Below are positions 11,764-23,490 of a DNA stretch of 64,000 nucleotides, piece after piece (within the stretch, counting starts at the first letter, position 1; the number at the start of each line of letters is the position of its first letter). The notes beneath the pieces were generated by a model. It was given only the letters and a program-made list of their open reading frames with translations. It had not been told where the DNA came from and searched no databases. Origin of the DNA: Hemerocallis citrina (lineage: Eukaryota > Streptophyta > Magnoliopsida > Asparagales > Asphodelaceae). Position numbers and translations under genes: made by a program. Location of the stretch: positions 89,540,910 through 89,604,909 of the forward strand of contig CM030367.1 of the NCBI GenBank assembly GCA_017893485.1, read 5' to 3'.

Positions 11764-14114
11764 ATGGACCTTACATGGGTAGAAGTGGTAAATAAAAAAG
11801 GTATTAACAACAAAAAGTTTAGTAATGTGTTTTCGTCCAACCTTGGGCCGCTTGATTCTAGGCCCACCAAGCCCAGAATCGAGAAGGATCCAGGGGTTAC
11901 TAAGAGTCACCTTTCCCGCCACTTTTCTCTTCCTACCTCTTCATCTTCTTTCTCCCCTCATTCTAACCATCACCGATTTCCTCTCATCTGTTATCAGTGT
12001 CTCCAGTCTGGGCACTTAAAGAAATTCTGTACGTTTAAGATAAAATGCTTATTTTGTCTCAAGTCTGGTCACGCGCGTTCTCGATGCTTCGCTCTTCAGA
12101 AAATGTTGGGGCTCACTTTGGGAGCTCCCATTCCGAAGCAGGTTCTTGCGGCTCTCGACTTCTCATCCCTGCAGCGCAAGCTAGCAGAGGATCAAGCCTT
12201 TAGAACCAAGAAGTAGAAAGTATCCTCTAAGTCCCCTCTACTGCCCACTCCTCCTTTTGAAAGTCGACTCTCCGACAGCAATCCTCCTCCTTCTCTCGCT
12301 CAGGCCGCTTCTCAAATATTCCCTCCTAAGCCGATCGTTACTCATGTTTTCATCCCGAACCTGGAACTGTCGGATAGGTTAAAATTTTTTGACACCTATG
12401 GAGCAATTTCATTCAGCGGAGGTTCGATTCCCATATTCACTTTAAACTCTTTCCTCAGCATCTCCTGCAATGTTAAAGAGTGGGATTGGGTTCTCAATTC
12501 TTGCTTTAACGGCGATGTAGTGATCCGCTGTCCTTCACCTATAATTCTAGAAGAGCTTATCGATAACTCTTCCCTGGCTATTGGAGCTATCACTCTTTCC
12601 ATTCGGAAATGGGTTCAGATTAGTCTTCCGATGCAAGATATCACCACTTCTATCACCAAGGTCACGATCCTAGGTCTTCCTCCTTTTTGTGAATCCTTGC
12701 CCCTAGTGGGTGACATGTCCAAATGTATCGGATAGATCATTAGCATTTCCTCTACAGCTAAGTTAGCTTCAGGGTGTCTACAAGTGGAGGCTCTTTTTCG
12801 AGTTCCTAAGCATCAAGATCGTATCGAGGTCTACTCCCTGAGAGATGGTAAAGCCCCCTTCACGGTCTCGGTGCAATATCATGACTCGATGCACCTTAGC
12901 GGATCATTACCGCTGCCCTCCACTGGACCTCCGAAGACAGCCACCCAGTCTACTATTTTTTCCGCTTCCTTCCACCCTGGCTCCTCCTCATCGTCTAAAA
13001 TAGAGTTGAAAGGTGCTCAAAAGACCTCTTCCAGGAAGAAGTTTCCTCTTCCTGGTAAGAATTTTGCTTCCACAAGCAGCAAGAAGTTTTCACCCTCCAA
13101 AGCGCCAAATTTGGTTTGGATCAACCCCGATATCTCTTCTCATCAAGCTGGCAAGACGCCGGCTTCTCTTACTTCCTCCTCGACTGTACTACCTCCCCTA
13201 CCACCATCCTCCGGTCATCCTAAGCCTGCTCCACTGGAGAGGTCTTCCCCAACGCTCCCTCCCTCCTCCTCTCCTCCCGCTACCAAGACGCAAGCTCCTG
13301 CCTCTCAGTGGCCCTCTTGGGAAGCCAACCCACATTACGCTTCCAACTGGGAGAATTTTCAAAGGCAAGCTCATTTTCCCAGTCTCACGACTCAGCACCG
13401 ACTCTTCCCTCCATCAAAGTCAAGAAGTCTCAATCCACAAAAGATGAGGGGTGGATCGATCAGGACAACTTACTTGAAGAAGAGCAAGCGGAGCTGAAGC
13501 GTGAGCTTTCTCTCAAACAGGTATCTCTTAATTTTTCTTCCTTTAAATTCCATCAATTTGTTTTAAATGGTTCGGATTGGTAGCAAGAGTTTTCTTGGTA
13601 TTTTAGCAATGTTTCTTTTCGCCCTCTCCGGGTACCTCTCTCCCCCGTTCTTGCTCCTGTGTATTTCTCTTGGATATCCCCCGACCTGAAGGTGATGGTG
13701 GAGGCAAACTTGGGCGTTTTGATATCCAGCGATTGCTCCACAGACCTGCTGAGACCAGGCTCTCGGTCTCGGGCTGGTATCTCGCAACCTATCCCTTCGA
13801 TTGTCCCACCCTCTCTTTCTCTTCTCTCACCTATTGACACCATTGACAAACCACTTCAATGGACTCCTGTTAAGGAGGAAGGGTGCTCTGGTTATAAGCT
13901 ATCGTCGTGCGGTAAACACCCGCACCGTCTCATTAGATCTAGCGCTCGTATCAAGGCTAAAAAAACAGCGCTAGCTATTTCTAATCTTTCTCTCGGAACA
14001 TTGCCACAAGCTTTAGATCTCTCTGGTTTCAATCCAGTTCAACCCCATCCCCAGTCAGAGAAAAAATTATTAGGTTCCTTATTCCAACTCCAATTTGACT
14101 CTTTGTCAGATTAA
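11764..14114 (+). pseudogene. LINE ORF1, nucleic-acid-binding protein, broken
   Basis: ATG at 11764. Two CCHC zinc knuckles lie near residues 79-111: C-x2-C-x4-H-x4-C repeated (CYQCLQSGHLKKFC then CLFCLKSGHARSRC). They are followed by a DUF4283-like region (12,370-12,900) and a Ser/Pro-rich tail. Breaks: in-frame TAG at 12214-12216 and TAG at 12733-12735. Near 13,440 the conserved-looking text moves to frame 3 and continues past a stop at 13581-13583 to 14114. The protein would coat LINE RNA. It ends 115 bp before ORF2. Confidence 0.8.
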
Positions 14115-14229
14115 CATTTGGCTAATATCACCCAGGATATGGGCTTTATTGTCAATTTGAATAATTCGCCATTGATCTTTTCCATAAGGCAGAAAGAACA
14201 TAACAGAGTTCAGGAGCATCTAGTTCTCA

Positions 14230-17200
14230 ATGGTTAGCCTTTCTTGGAACATCCGGGGGCTCAATTGCCCCGTTAAACAAAGGGCAATTTTTCAATTGAT
14301 AACATCTTCTCACTGTGATCTAATTTCTATCCAAGAATCGAAGATCGATTCTCCTTCCCCTACTATCCTTCGTTCTATCGGCGGATCCATTATATCTAAA
14401 TGGATCTCGCTTGATGCGATAGGATCTAGAGGAGGTATCCTCTTCGGCTTCAAAGAGTCGGTGTTTTCTCTCATCGTGGTTCGACAACTTAACTTTTTCC
14501 TTATCATCCAACTGCACTGGACGGCTCTCAACTGCACTCTCACGGTGATTTCGGTGTATGTTCCATCCTCTTCAGATAGGCGCCTTCTTTTTTGGAACGA
14601 ATTCCAATCGCTTCACAATTACACTATCGACCTTTGTTTTTTCTGTGGGGACTTTAATGTCACTAGGTTCTCCTCCGAAAGGTCGAACCCGTCGCACTAT
14701 GATTCTCTCTCCAGCAAATTTAACGATTGCATTCGAGTGCTGCAGTTGACCGATATCCCACTTACCGGTAGAGCCTTCACCTGGTCTAACCTTCGTCAAT
14801 CCCCGACGATGGCCAAACTTGACCGTGTCCTTGTTTCCCAAATCTGGATTAACCGGTTTCACAATACTTTCTCCAAGGACTTACCCAATCCCTCCTCTGA
14901 CCACATTCCCATCACCCTCTACTCTAACTTCCCCTTCCCTCATCATCATAAATTCCGTTTCGAAAAATTTTCGTTACAAGATCAACTGTTCGCCAATCTT
15001 ATTGTGGAATGCTTATCCTCAGTTATCGGTTCTACTGGACTGGGTAGCATCCTCCTCAAACTTCACGCTATCAAATTTGGTTGTAAGATTTGGCGCAACG
15101 AGAGACAATATAACACTAATTTCCTAAAAAACTTTCTCCTAGCTTCCATCGAGTCCTTTGATAAGATGGAAGAGCTGGGTCCCTTATCTGATTCCCTCTG
15201 TGCCGAACGGCTCTCGTGTAAGCGAGATTATGCCAACATCCTTTATCAGGATCACATCAAATGGGCTCAAAGAGCCAGATTTAGATGGTTAAAGGAAGGT
15301 GACGGCAAAACTGCTTTCTTTCATAATTTTGCTTCGCACAGGCAACGTTGTAATCGAATATCTTCGATCACAGACAACGGTGTAGATCTTAATTCCGATA
15401 ATGAGATCCATCGGGCTTTCCTTTCCTTCTATAAAAACCTTATTGGCTCGTACAAACAGCGATCCATTAGCATTGATTGGAGCCACTTATACGGTACTCA
15501 GTCTCAGGACCTCTCTTCCCTTGAGGTCCCCTTCTCTTTGGAAGAGATTAAATTGACGGTTTTCTCTTTAAAAAGTGACTCAGTGCTAGGACAGGATGGA
15601 TTCCCCACTTTCTTTTTCCAAAAATTCTGGCACTGGCTTAAAGACGATCTCCTCCGTATGTTTACGGAACTTCATCAGGGCTCCTTTTCTTTCGATCGCA
15701 TCAATTATGCGCACATTGTGCTCATCCCTAAAATGATGGGAGCGCATTCTGTGTCGAACTTTAGGCCTATTAGCCTGATCAACACCACTTTCAAAATCAT
15801 TATGAAAGTTCTTTCCGTGAGGCTCAGCGCGGTCCTTTCACCCCTCATAGATCCTGCCCAATCGGGTTTCATCATGGACCGTTTTATCCTTGATAGTGTT
15901 GCTTCGGCCCAAGAGATTATATCTCATTGTCACAACTCTAACTCAGAAGGTATCATTCTCAAACTCGATTTCCAAAAAGCTTACGATAATGTCAGCTGGG
16001 ATTTCCTGTTCGATACTCTTACTAATAGGGGATTTGGCCCCAAATGGATTTTTTGGATTAAATCCAGCCTCTTCTCAGGCACCTCATCCATCTTTATTAA
16101 ATGGATCCGAATGTCACAAATTTAAAATTAAATGTGGCATCCGCCAAGGAGACCCTCTCTCTTCCCTCTTATTCTCCCTAGTTGCAGATGTTTTTAGTAA
16201 ACTACTTCGCAATGCATGGGAAGCACAGGTCATTGAAGGTCTAGGTGACTCGCGTCTTTTCCATGGTGTTCTTAATCAGCAATACGCTGATGATACTATC
16301 ATCTTCGCCAAACCAAATTCCCACTCTCTCCGTAACCTTAAACTTCTTCTTTACTGTTCCGAACTAGCTTTGGGACTATCGATCAATTTTCAAAAATATT
16401 CAGTTCTCTGGCTGGGAGGTTTGCCCAACCGCCAGAACGAGATCTCCAATTTCTTTAACTGCCTTATCGCTTCTTTCCCCATTACGTATTTGGGTATTTT
16501 CCTGAGATGGGGTAAACTGCATAAATTCGACTGGTCGCCCATGGTAGATAAGGTAGAATCTAGGCTTACCGTTTGGGCTGGGAAACTCCTCTCTCATAGA
16601 GGTAGACTTATCCTTCTTAACTCGGTCCTCTAATCTATCCCTCTTTATATGATGTCTTTCTATTATGTACCCACTTGGGTTATCAAAAGGATAAACTAGA
16701 TCATAAGTAATTTTTTCTGGTCATGTTCCTCCATTCACAAGCCAGGCTCTCACCTTAGCAACTGAAAATTGGTCTGCTCTTCCAAAGAGGCTGGGGGGTT
16801 AGGGGTCTTGAATCTCAGGCACCAAAATATTGCCTTGTTGGGTAAATGGCTTTGGAGGTTTCTAAAACTCGATTATTTACCTTGGATCCAAAGCATCAAG
16901 GTTAATTTTTTTTCCAATTGCCAGTGGTGGGATTCCCCGCCCCCCCCCCCCCCCCCCCCCACCCCCCCTCTATCCATCGCAACGCCTCCCCATTCTGGAA
17001 GGGGATTTGGAAAGCGGCCACTGCTTTCCAATGTGGCATCATCCATGACTGTTTCGACGGATCCAAGGCCAAATTCTGGACTGATCTCTGGATTGGTAAC
17101 ACCAAACTCGCCTCTTCTTTCCCAGCTCTCTTCCGACTGGCCTCCAATCCCCGAGTCACAATGGCAGACTCTTTCACCCTTATTAACTCGCAAAGGCACT

Positions 17201-17901
17201 GGTTCATCCCATTCTCGGCCAGTATTCCAACGCATTTAACTTCCGACATTAACAACCTCCTTTATTCCCTTAACAATTTCGAGTGGCGCCCAAAAGAAGA
17301 TTTCTCTTGGCGCTGGAACTCGACGGGGATTTACTCAGTTAAATCTTTTTATCACTTTCTTAACTTTAGAGGCATTCTCTCCCCTTACGCTGACTTTATT
17401 TGGCATTCCTGTGCCCCTCTTAAAGTTAAAATTGTCTCCTGGCTCGCACTCAACAATAGGCTGCTTACTGTCGAAGTTCTCAGCAAAAGGAATATAGCGT
17501 GGGGTCAACTGTGTCCCCTTTGCTTTAATTATTTAGAAGACGTAGATCACCTATTTGTTGGTTGCGATTTCACGCGTCCCCTGTGGAAAATTAGTTCTCT
17601 AGCATGGGAATTCCCATCGATCCCTTCCAACTTATACTCTTGCTGGTCTATTCTTCCCACAAATAAAAAGTACCACAGGTCGTGGTATCTTTCGGTTCAA
17701 ATTCTAATTTGGATCACGTGGATGGAAAGAAATAAGAGGTTATTCAGACACTGCGCTTCCACTATCCATCCCATAATTGAAGATTTTTTGTTTCTTTTTA
17801 ATTTCTGGTCTTCGACGTTAAACATCGAAGCTAGAGAATCTCTTTATAGTCGTAGACTGGACGACGCGTTACTTTGCCTCCGTAACCTTAATGCTTTATA
17901 A
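14230..17901 (+). pseudogene. LINE ORF2: endonuclease and reverse transcriptase, broken
   Basis: Starts ATG-GTT-AGC at 14230. The endonuclease has the SWNIRGLN start, SIQESKID, GDFNVTR and the SDHIPI His motif near residue 225. The reverse transcriptase has LDFQKAYDNVSWDFL (near 15,965) and the YADD box near 16,273-16,285. The zf-RVT domain with WHSCAPLKVKIVSWLALNNR lies near 17,400. Breaks: frameshift near 16,110, stops near 16,632, 16,697 and 16,761, and a frame change at a C21 run. The enzyme would nick target DNA and prime reverse transcription. Confidence 0.9.
16940..16960 (+). repeat. C21 homopolymer inside LINE ORF2
   Basis: An uninterrupted run of 21 C, followed by A and C7. The reading frame differs on the two sides, so expansion or contraction of this run explains one of the frameshifts. 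Assembly error is also possible in such a run. Confidence 0.85.
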
Positions 17902-19040
17902 GTTTCTTTGTTTCTGTGTTTAATTGGCTATCTCCTTTAGCTGTTGCACCTCTTAATTACCCATCAATTTGTTCGCAGGGTTGAAGAAGTTATGGGGTTT
18001 TCGCTTTTGGCTGCCGTGCAAATGCGCACTTTTGTTTGGTTATGTATAGTCAGTGCATGTACCGCGGAGGATGTTTTCCTCTTCTATCTCCTTTGTGCAT
18101 AAGTCTTTATTTTTTTTTGCTCTAGTGAGCCTCTCATGGCTCTAAGTTGGGGCTTTTTATGAGTTTATCTCTTCTGCTGTTGTTATTCCCCTGGATGGTT
18201 TTGTCCTGGCACCTCTTTGCCGGGTCCCCTGACTGTTAGTGGCGTGGGATTGTTTTGGCTGTAAGGTTTTATTGTTCACTCTATGGAACTTACTTCTAAT
18301 TGTCTATTGGCTATGATGTTTTTGCCTTTCGTATGTTGCTAGCCATGGTGTGTTTGGTTAGCCTGAAGGCTCTGTGATGCTTTACTTTTCTGTGTAATGA
18401 ACTTGAAGGAGCTTGCCTCCTCTTTGCTTATTTTGGTTCTGTTGGCTATGATGCTCTACTATGATTTTTTTTCCTTCTGCTGATCTTGTAAGGAGGCTCT
18501 TTAGCGTCTTTCTTTTCCACCTTTCGTCACTTGGTTTCGATCTTTTTTGGTTGTAGCCAGTCGGTGCGATTTTAAGGGGTGTAGCAGGTTTTTTGATGCT
18601 TGGCTGTTACTAGCCTGTTCACTTCCCATCAAGAGTCGAGATCAGTGGTACCCATGCCCCTTGCGGCTTTCTGTGATCGCCTGGCTTCGCTTCTGTCTGC
18701 TCTTCCAGTTGATGCTCAATGGGTGACTCGACTTGTGCTCTCTTCTTGCAGCCGCGTGCGTTTGTTTCCGATCGAACGATCTCTCCTTGGCAAGGGGGGC
18801 GTGGGGTGTCTCTGTTCTAGCGGCTGCAATCTCTGACTACTGCCCCGATCGTAATCGCGTTTCTTTTCTTACTGCTTCGTTTTTATAAATATTGCATTTG
18901 GTTGCTTGTTTTTTGCCCCCCACGGGTGCTCGCTGTATCTTTTGGTTTTACAACTTGTAAAACTTATTTTGTACTTCCTTTGATTAATATTATTGCTTGT
19001 CTGGCTGGAGTCGCAAGACTCTATCCGTTTCATAAAAAAA
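17902..19040 (+). other. LINE 3' UTR and poly(A) tail
   Basis: About 1.1 kb of T-rich, non-coding sequence between the ORF2 stop and the short A-run that meets the right target duplication. An ORF at 18,600-18,836 has no similarity I know and is taken as chance. Confidence 0.7.
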
Positions 19041-19057
19041 AACACTTTGATCATGGA
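19041..19057 (+). repeat. LINE target-site duplication, right copy
   Basis: Identical to 10946-10962 over 17 bp; the next bases differ (G versus A), which fixes the length. Confidence 0.9.
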
Positions 19058-19306
19058 GGAGATGAATATGTATGTATATAATAATATATGGAACTATTTC
19101 AACTTATATAGACCTTTTTCTTTACAAGAACTTAAGTACTCATAAATTTATGAGCCAATGAGAATACCTTTACATACATGAAAGCTAATACATGTAAATA
19201 AAGGAATTGCATGTAAATAAACTAAGTAACCGAAAATCATTTGTGTCAATAATGAGTTGAAATTAATATACCATATAGCTTTGGTGTAATTTATAATATG
19301 GTATAA

Positions 19307-19553
19307 TCTATCTATAACTATTGTAATGGGAGAGATGGGGTTGGAAACAAATAAACAATATTTTATTCTTTGGTGTATGTGTGTCAACACGTGCAGTGCA
19401 CGTGTTGGTAGTTTTTTTTGTCCTTTTCATTCTCCCTCCACGTGCATTGCACGTGCATGATACTAGATTTTTTTTTTTTGGGTAGATTTTTTTTTTGTCC
19501 TTTTCATTCCCCTCCCCATTTTCCCCACGTGCATCGCACGTGCATTACACTAG
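19307..19553 (+). mobile_element. Small Helitron-like element, 247 bp
   Basis: Starts TCTATCTATAACTATTGTAATGGGAGAG after an A and ends CTAG (19550-19553) before a T. Three palindromes of the type CACGTGCA(N)TGCACGTG precede the end, near 19388, 19440 and 19527, the last 10-20 bp upstream of CTAG as in a Helitron hairpin. The triplet of palindromes suggests end duplications. Confidence 0.55.
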
Positions 19554-19722
19554 TATAGTTAATGGTTCAAATTAATAAACCATTGAGCTATGGTGTAAAA
19601 TAGACTAAGTCAAGACATAAAATAAACGTAAAAACTTAAAGCAATAACTTAAAGCAATAATTGAGAGGATTTTGAGTTTTTCCTTTAAAGTTCCATCAAA
19701 TGGGGACTTAATAACCGATCAA

Positions 19723-20550
19723 CTAGTATTACCATGTGCAAATTGCACATACTAAAATAATTTTAATAAACTCATAAAATTATATGAAATTTTAAAAAAG
19801 TGTGAGAGAATTGAGAGAAATTAAGTTTTCAAGTGTATAGTTTAGTGAAATTTACTCAAAAAAATATGTGCACAGTCTGATATTTGTATACATTCTGATC
19901 GGCAACACCCAGGTCTTGACCCGCCTTATCTCAATCCTCCCTTCCTCCCCTCCCCCTCCCACTCCCAAATTCACACCCTATCAGATGCCTTGTCTATCAT
20001 CTCTCGCGTCTCCGCTGTCTTCGACCGCAACGGCGTCCCGTGTCCCCTTATCCAACATCCTCCTCCACCTCTTCGTTCGCGTCACCCTCCTCTGCACCGC
20101 CTACCTCCTTCAAATCTCATTCTTGGACCCAATACCACAGTCATCCCCATCTTCAACCAATACTCTTTCCCAAATTCAAATTTCAGGATTTCAAAAATAC
20201 AAATTAGAAATTGAAATAAAATGAGGTAGTAAATTAGGGTTTTAGAAATTAATACATACACCATACATAGATACAATTGATTTAGTTAAGAAAAAAATTT
20301 CAAAACCATTTTTTCACAAACACATTGTGTGCTACATAGGCATTTCATCGATCACTTAATGAGCAAAACACAGTTCTAGTAATTAAGTTCGAAATTTACA
20401 TGTTTGGGGATTTATATTGTTTTTTTTTTAATAAAAATGTGCGTACTACATATGTTAATAAATGTGAATTTCTCCTTTTCCTATTCTTTCTTTAATTCAA
20501 AATAGAGAAAGAAGAGAAGTAACACTCTCTCTCTCCATATAATATATAGA
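19723..20550 (-). mobile_element. Helitron-like element, copy c, 828 bp
   Basis: Minus-strand copy of the a/b family with the cleanest ends: 5' TCTATATATTATATGGAGAG (starts at 20550, preceded by A), and 3' palindrome ATGTGCAATTTGCACAT, 7-nt spacer, CTAG at 19726-19723, then T. This fits insertion between A and T with a 3' hairpin. Its interior carries the same captured coding-like patch and the same blocks (CTACATAGG, ATACAATTGATTTAGTTAAG) as copies a and b. Confidence 0.65.
19868..20224 (+). pseudogene. Captured coding-like fragment in Helitron copy c
   Basis: 118 open codons containing VPLSNILLHLFVR and LDPIPQSS. The homologous text is on the - strand in copies a and b, consistent with this element being inverted. 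Parent gene not recognised. Confidence 0.35.
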
Positions 20551-20730
20551 TATAATACAATCAATCACCTCCATAGTAAGTTACTCCTCCGAATGGTGTA
20601 ACAAGGGCAAATCGTCATTTGGTAATATCAGTATTTGAAAGTAACCATCAATCAGTAACATATAGTATTAATGAATGTCACTGCTACTATGTTGTAATAA
20701 AGGAAGCAGTATAAGGGCAATATATAATGA

Positions 20731-21223
20731 TAAGAACATCTGTAGTCTCGTCCAAACTCAAAATTTAGGTATTTGATATTTTAAAATACTCCACAAATTT
20801 AGGGTTGTAGCTGTAGTCGTTTGAACCCAAAATTTAATTTTTTATATTAAAAAAAAAAGAGACAAACAATAGACTAAATCTTGTCCGACAGATGAACGGT
20901 CAAAATTAAAATCGTACGAAATTTGAAGGCTCGTCGGACGCATTTTTGTAAATTTTTTTTGAAAGGGACGGCAGATGAAGTTGTATCCGACACATTCTTT
21001 AAAAAAAAAATAATGTAAGGGACGGTAGATGAAGTTGTGTCCAACACATTCTTTCAAAAGAAAGAAAAAATATTTTGAAAGGCACGATGGATGGATTTTC
21101 GTCCGTTCTAATTATTATTTTTATTTTTATTTTTATTTTTATTTTGAACAGGAAGTTAGATAAAGTCTCGTCCGTTCTAATAAATTAAATTTTTAAAAAA
21201 TAGATGAGATTTCATCTTTCGTC
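20731..21223 (+). repeat. Half of a foldback MITE with CGTCCG stem modules
   Basis: Starts with the terminus GAACATCTGTAGTC, which matches in reverse the end GACTACAGATGCCCT near 53,093. The interior has at least four modules with arms on GTCCGA/TCGGAC or CGTCCGTTCT, spaced 60-100 bp. The far end is missing here because the CACTA-like element starts at 21224. No coding sequence. Confidence 0.45.
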
Positions 21224-21600
21224 CATTACAAACCACACAGGCTTTTCCGGTATTTTTTTTGGGCTATCCCGGTGTTTATAAACGCCGGGATAGACTGTAG
21301 CAGCGTTTCTGAAAACGCCGCCAGAAACGCCGCTATGGCGAGCGTCGGAACAGATATAAGATCTATCCTGAAGTTTTTTAGAAATGCCGCTATAGCCTAT
21401 ATCTATCCCGACGTTTAATTGAAAAAAATGCCGGTATAGAACTTTTGCCAGAAAAAAGGAAAGGTAATCTCTCCTGGCGTTTTTGCCTAAAAACGCTGGG
21501 ATAGATTATTATTATTATTTTTTTAAAAGCGCCCTATCCGGATGTTTTTTGTCCAAAACGCCGGGATAGATAGGTATTTAAAAAAAATTGAATTTTAAAA
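21224..21600 (+). repeat. Left CACTA-like subterminal palindromic repeats
   Basis: Series of modules such as CGGTGTTTATAAACGCCGGG and AAAACGCCGGGATAGAT on both strands. The same family is found at 35500-35691 in the opposite orientation. Confidence 0.6.
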
Positions 21601-21749
21601 CAATTTTTTAATAAAAAATTATCCTACACGAAATAAAATTTCATATATATGTTATAAAACAACATAGAACCCATTCAATATCAATCCCGTTCAATACAAC
21701 CAATTGAATCAACATGAATATTTATCAACAAGTAGTTAGTTAATCTTCA

Positions 21750-21827
<78 letters not shown>

Positions 21828-22273
21828 AGCAAATTCCACTTGGCACAAATAGCCTACTCAAGCCCTCAAATGAACAATTAAAAACCTTAATGAGGGATCA
21901 GAACCCACAGTGCTCTGTGTTTGCTGTACACCAAAGATAACTTGTACAGCAGCATGATTCACAATATAGCCAACAACATCTGGCCCTGCTCATATTACAA
22001 TGCTATTCAAGTTCATAGCAAAAGCAAGTCAACGACATCGGTCATTCATCGGTTGGAAAGAACATACCAAGAGTATCATAAAAAGAAGACATCATTTCAA
22101 GTTTCCAAGTCTCTTCTTATGGCAACAAAGTAGACCCGTGATAGATCAACTTTATATTCTAAGCATGTTATAGATGCATGACTCCAGAATTGCTTTTCAG
22201 AGTCTTAATTAAGATAATTCCTACCAAAGAACAGGGGAAATAAAGATAAGATATCTCAACTTAGATTCCTTAC
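21601..22273. other. AT-rich stretch with a TA/GA microsatellite
   Basis: No gene seen. The (TA)n-(GA)n tract at 21752-21824 is annotated separately. Around 22,000-22,140 a short + strand ORF of 70 codons has no recognisable similarity. Confidence 0.4.
21752..21824 (+). repeat. Compound (TA)n(GA)n microsatellite
   Basis: About 6 TA units followed by about 30 GA units without interruption, then GATGAAGC. Confidence 0.95.
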
Positions 22274-22981
22274 TTCTGTTTTCTTCAGAACTTGACCTAT
22301 TGGGTCTTCCATATTGGCAAGAAAAACGAATGGAGTTGGCAAGTCTAGAGATCTACAGAATAAAGGAAACAATAATTATGTGAAGACAGAAAATAAGTAC
22401 TTACCAGAACTTTGGAATTGAACATCATATCTAATGATCTAAAGGAGGAAAAGAATAGAAGTGACTGTGAAGTGTAAACAGAGAAATTGAATGGATAGAA
22501 GTATGGTTTCGATTCCTTGCCTTCTCTGACTTCACTGTCAACCGAGCTATCAATGACTTCTCATATCCGACCTGTTGTGCAGCAACCACATCAGTCTCAT
22601 TTTCAAGTCTGATTAACTTCTCCTTGGCTTCTAATGCATCAGCAGTATCTTTATTCAATCCTCTGATGATATGCTCTAGAAGAATAAAGGCAAGAATTAT
22701 CAGGGCAAATAGAATTTTCAACCACAGAAAGAGAACTCAAGCCATAAAGAAGTAGCAGTATGCAAAAGGAGCTTCTGTATAAAGAAGACAGCAACTGAAT
22801 GCACAATGCAGTTGAAATCATACACTGCACCTGAAGTCGTCTAGAACAATCCTGTGCTGCAACTGCCATTTCGCGCGCACCTATTTCTTTGGGCAGCACC
22901 CAGTCTTTTACATCTCGGTGAAAGAGCGTACCAACTCTCACTCCTTCAAGAACTTTGAGTATGCTATCGGTTGTGAAACCA
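22274..22981 (-). pseudogene. P5CS gene fragment, three exons, broken
   Basis: Minus-strand exons at 22981-22831, 22675-22521 and 22352-22274. Exon 1 reads KVLEGVRVGTLFHRDVKDW and on to AAQDCSRRLQ. Exon 2 has [18 protein letters not shown] and YEKSLIARL. Exon 3 has MEDPIGQVLKKTE. This order is the glutamate-kinase/glutamyl-phosphate-reductase junction of plant delta-1-pyrroline-5-carboxylate synthase, the proline-biosynthesis enzyme. Breaks: TGA and a frameshift at the start of exon 2, GC instead of GT at its donor, and one extra T in exon 3. Introns are kept, so it came from genomic DNA and not from mRNA. Both ends of the gene are missing. Confidence 0.85.
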
Positions 22982-23082
22982 CTTCAACAAAACAAAGGGG
23001 AGTGGTAAATCAATTTTACTAGTTAATTCCAACAGGAAATGCACATTTACTTTTAAATGTGTACACTTACACATATAAATTA

Positions 23083-23269
23083 TTAGTAATTTACACGTGC
23101 GATGCATGTCTTAATAAATATAGTTTTTTAAAATAAAAATTTAGACATAATCTGGATTTGAACTTAGAACTTCCTTTATAATAGTTATGCACGTGTATTG
23201 CATGGGTTGTTAGATTGACAAAACATTTACAAATGACACTAAGGCCTTCTCCCATTATAATATTAGAGA
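23083..23269 (-). mobile_element. Small Helitron-like element, 187 bp
   Basis: On the - strand it starts TCTCTAATATTATAATGGGAG at 23269 after an A, and ends with the palindrome CATGCATCGCACGTG, a short spacer and CTAA (23086-23083) before T. The ends match the 36956 element closely. Confidence 0.55.
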
Positions 23270-23359
23270 TAGGAGTATTTCTTAGTTTTTAAAAATAATG
23301 GGGGTATACGCTAATTTTAACATTTTAAATGGGGGCATTTGCTAAAATATTCCTTTTTT

Positions 23360-23490
23360 AGGGGCTGCACGTGCATCACACGGGTATGTTTGGTGAATCT
23401 AGTTTGGCCGTATATTGCACGGGCTTGCTCAGTTACGAAATTAGGGTTTGTTTGTTTACAATCCCAACTCTCCCATTAAAATAGTAGAGA
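23360..23490. mobile_element. Back-to-back Helitron-type ends
   Basis: A + strand 3' end (hairpin CGTGCATCACACG, then CTAG at 23399-23402 before T) lies against a - strand 5' end (TCTCTACTATTTTAATGGGAG starting at 23490). The partner ends are not clear, so these are remnants. Confidence 0.35.

Larger units (their letters stand above)
10963..19040 (+). mobile_element. Full-length L1-like LINE, about 8.1 kb
   Basis: Bounded by a perfect 17-bp target duplication and ending in a short poly(A) run (19034-19040). Order: 0.8-kb C/T-rich 5' UTR, ORF1 with two zinc knuckles, ORF2 with endonuclease, reverse transcriptase and a C-terminal zinc-binding reverse-transcriptase-associated domain, then a 1.1-kb 3' UTR. 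This is the layout of plant L1 elements. Both ORFs carry stops and frameshifts, so it is a dead full-length copy. The intact duplication shows there was no 5' truncation. Confidence 0.92.

Noticed and set aside
18600..18836. Separate small gene after LINE ORF2
   Set aside because: Lies within the LINE 3' UTR, between ORF2 and the poly(A) tail, with no similarity.
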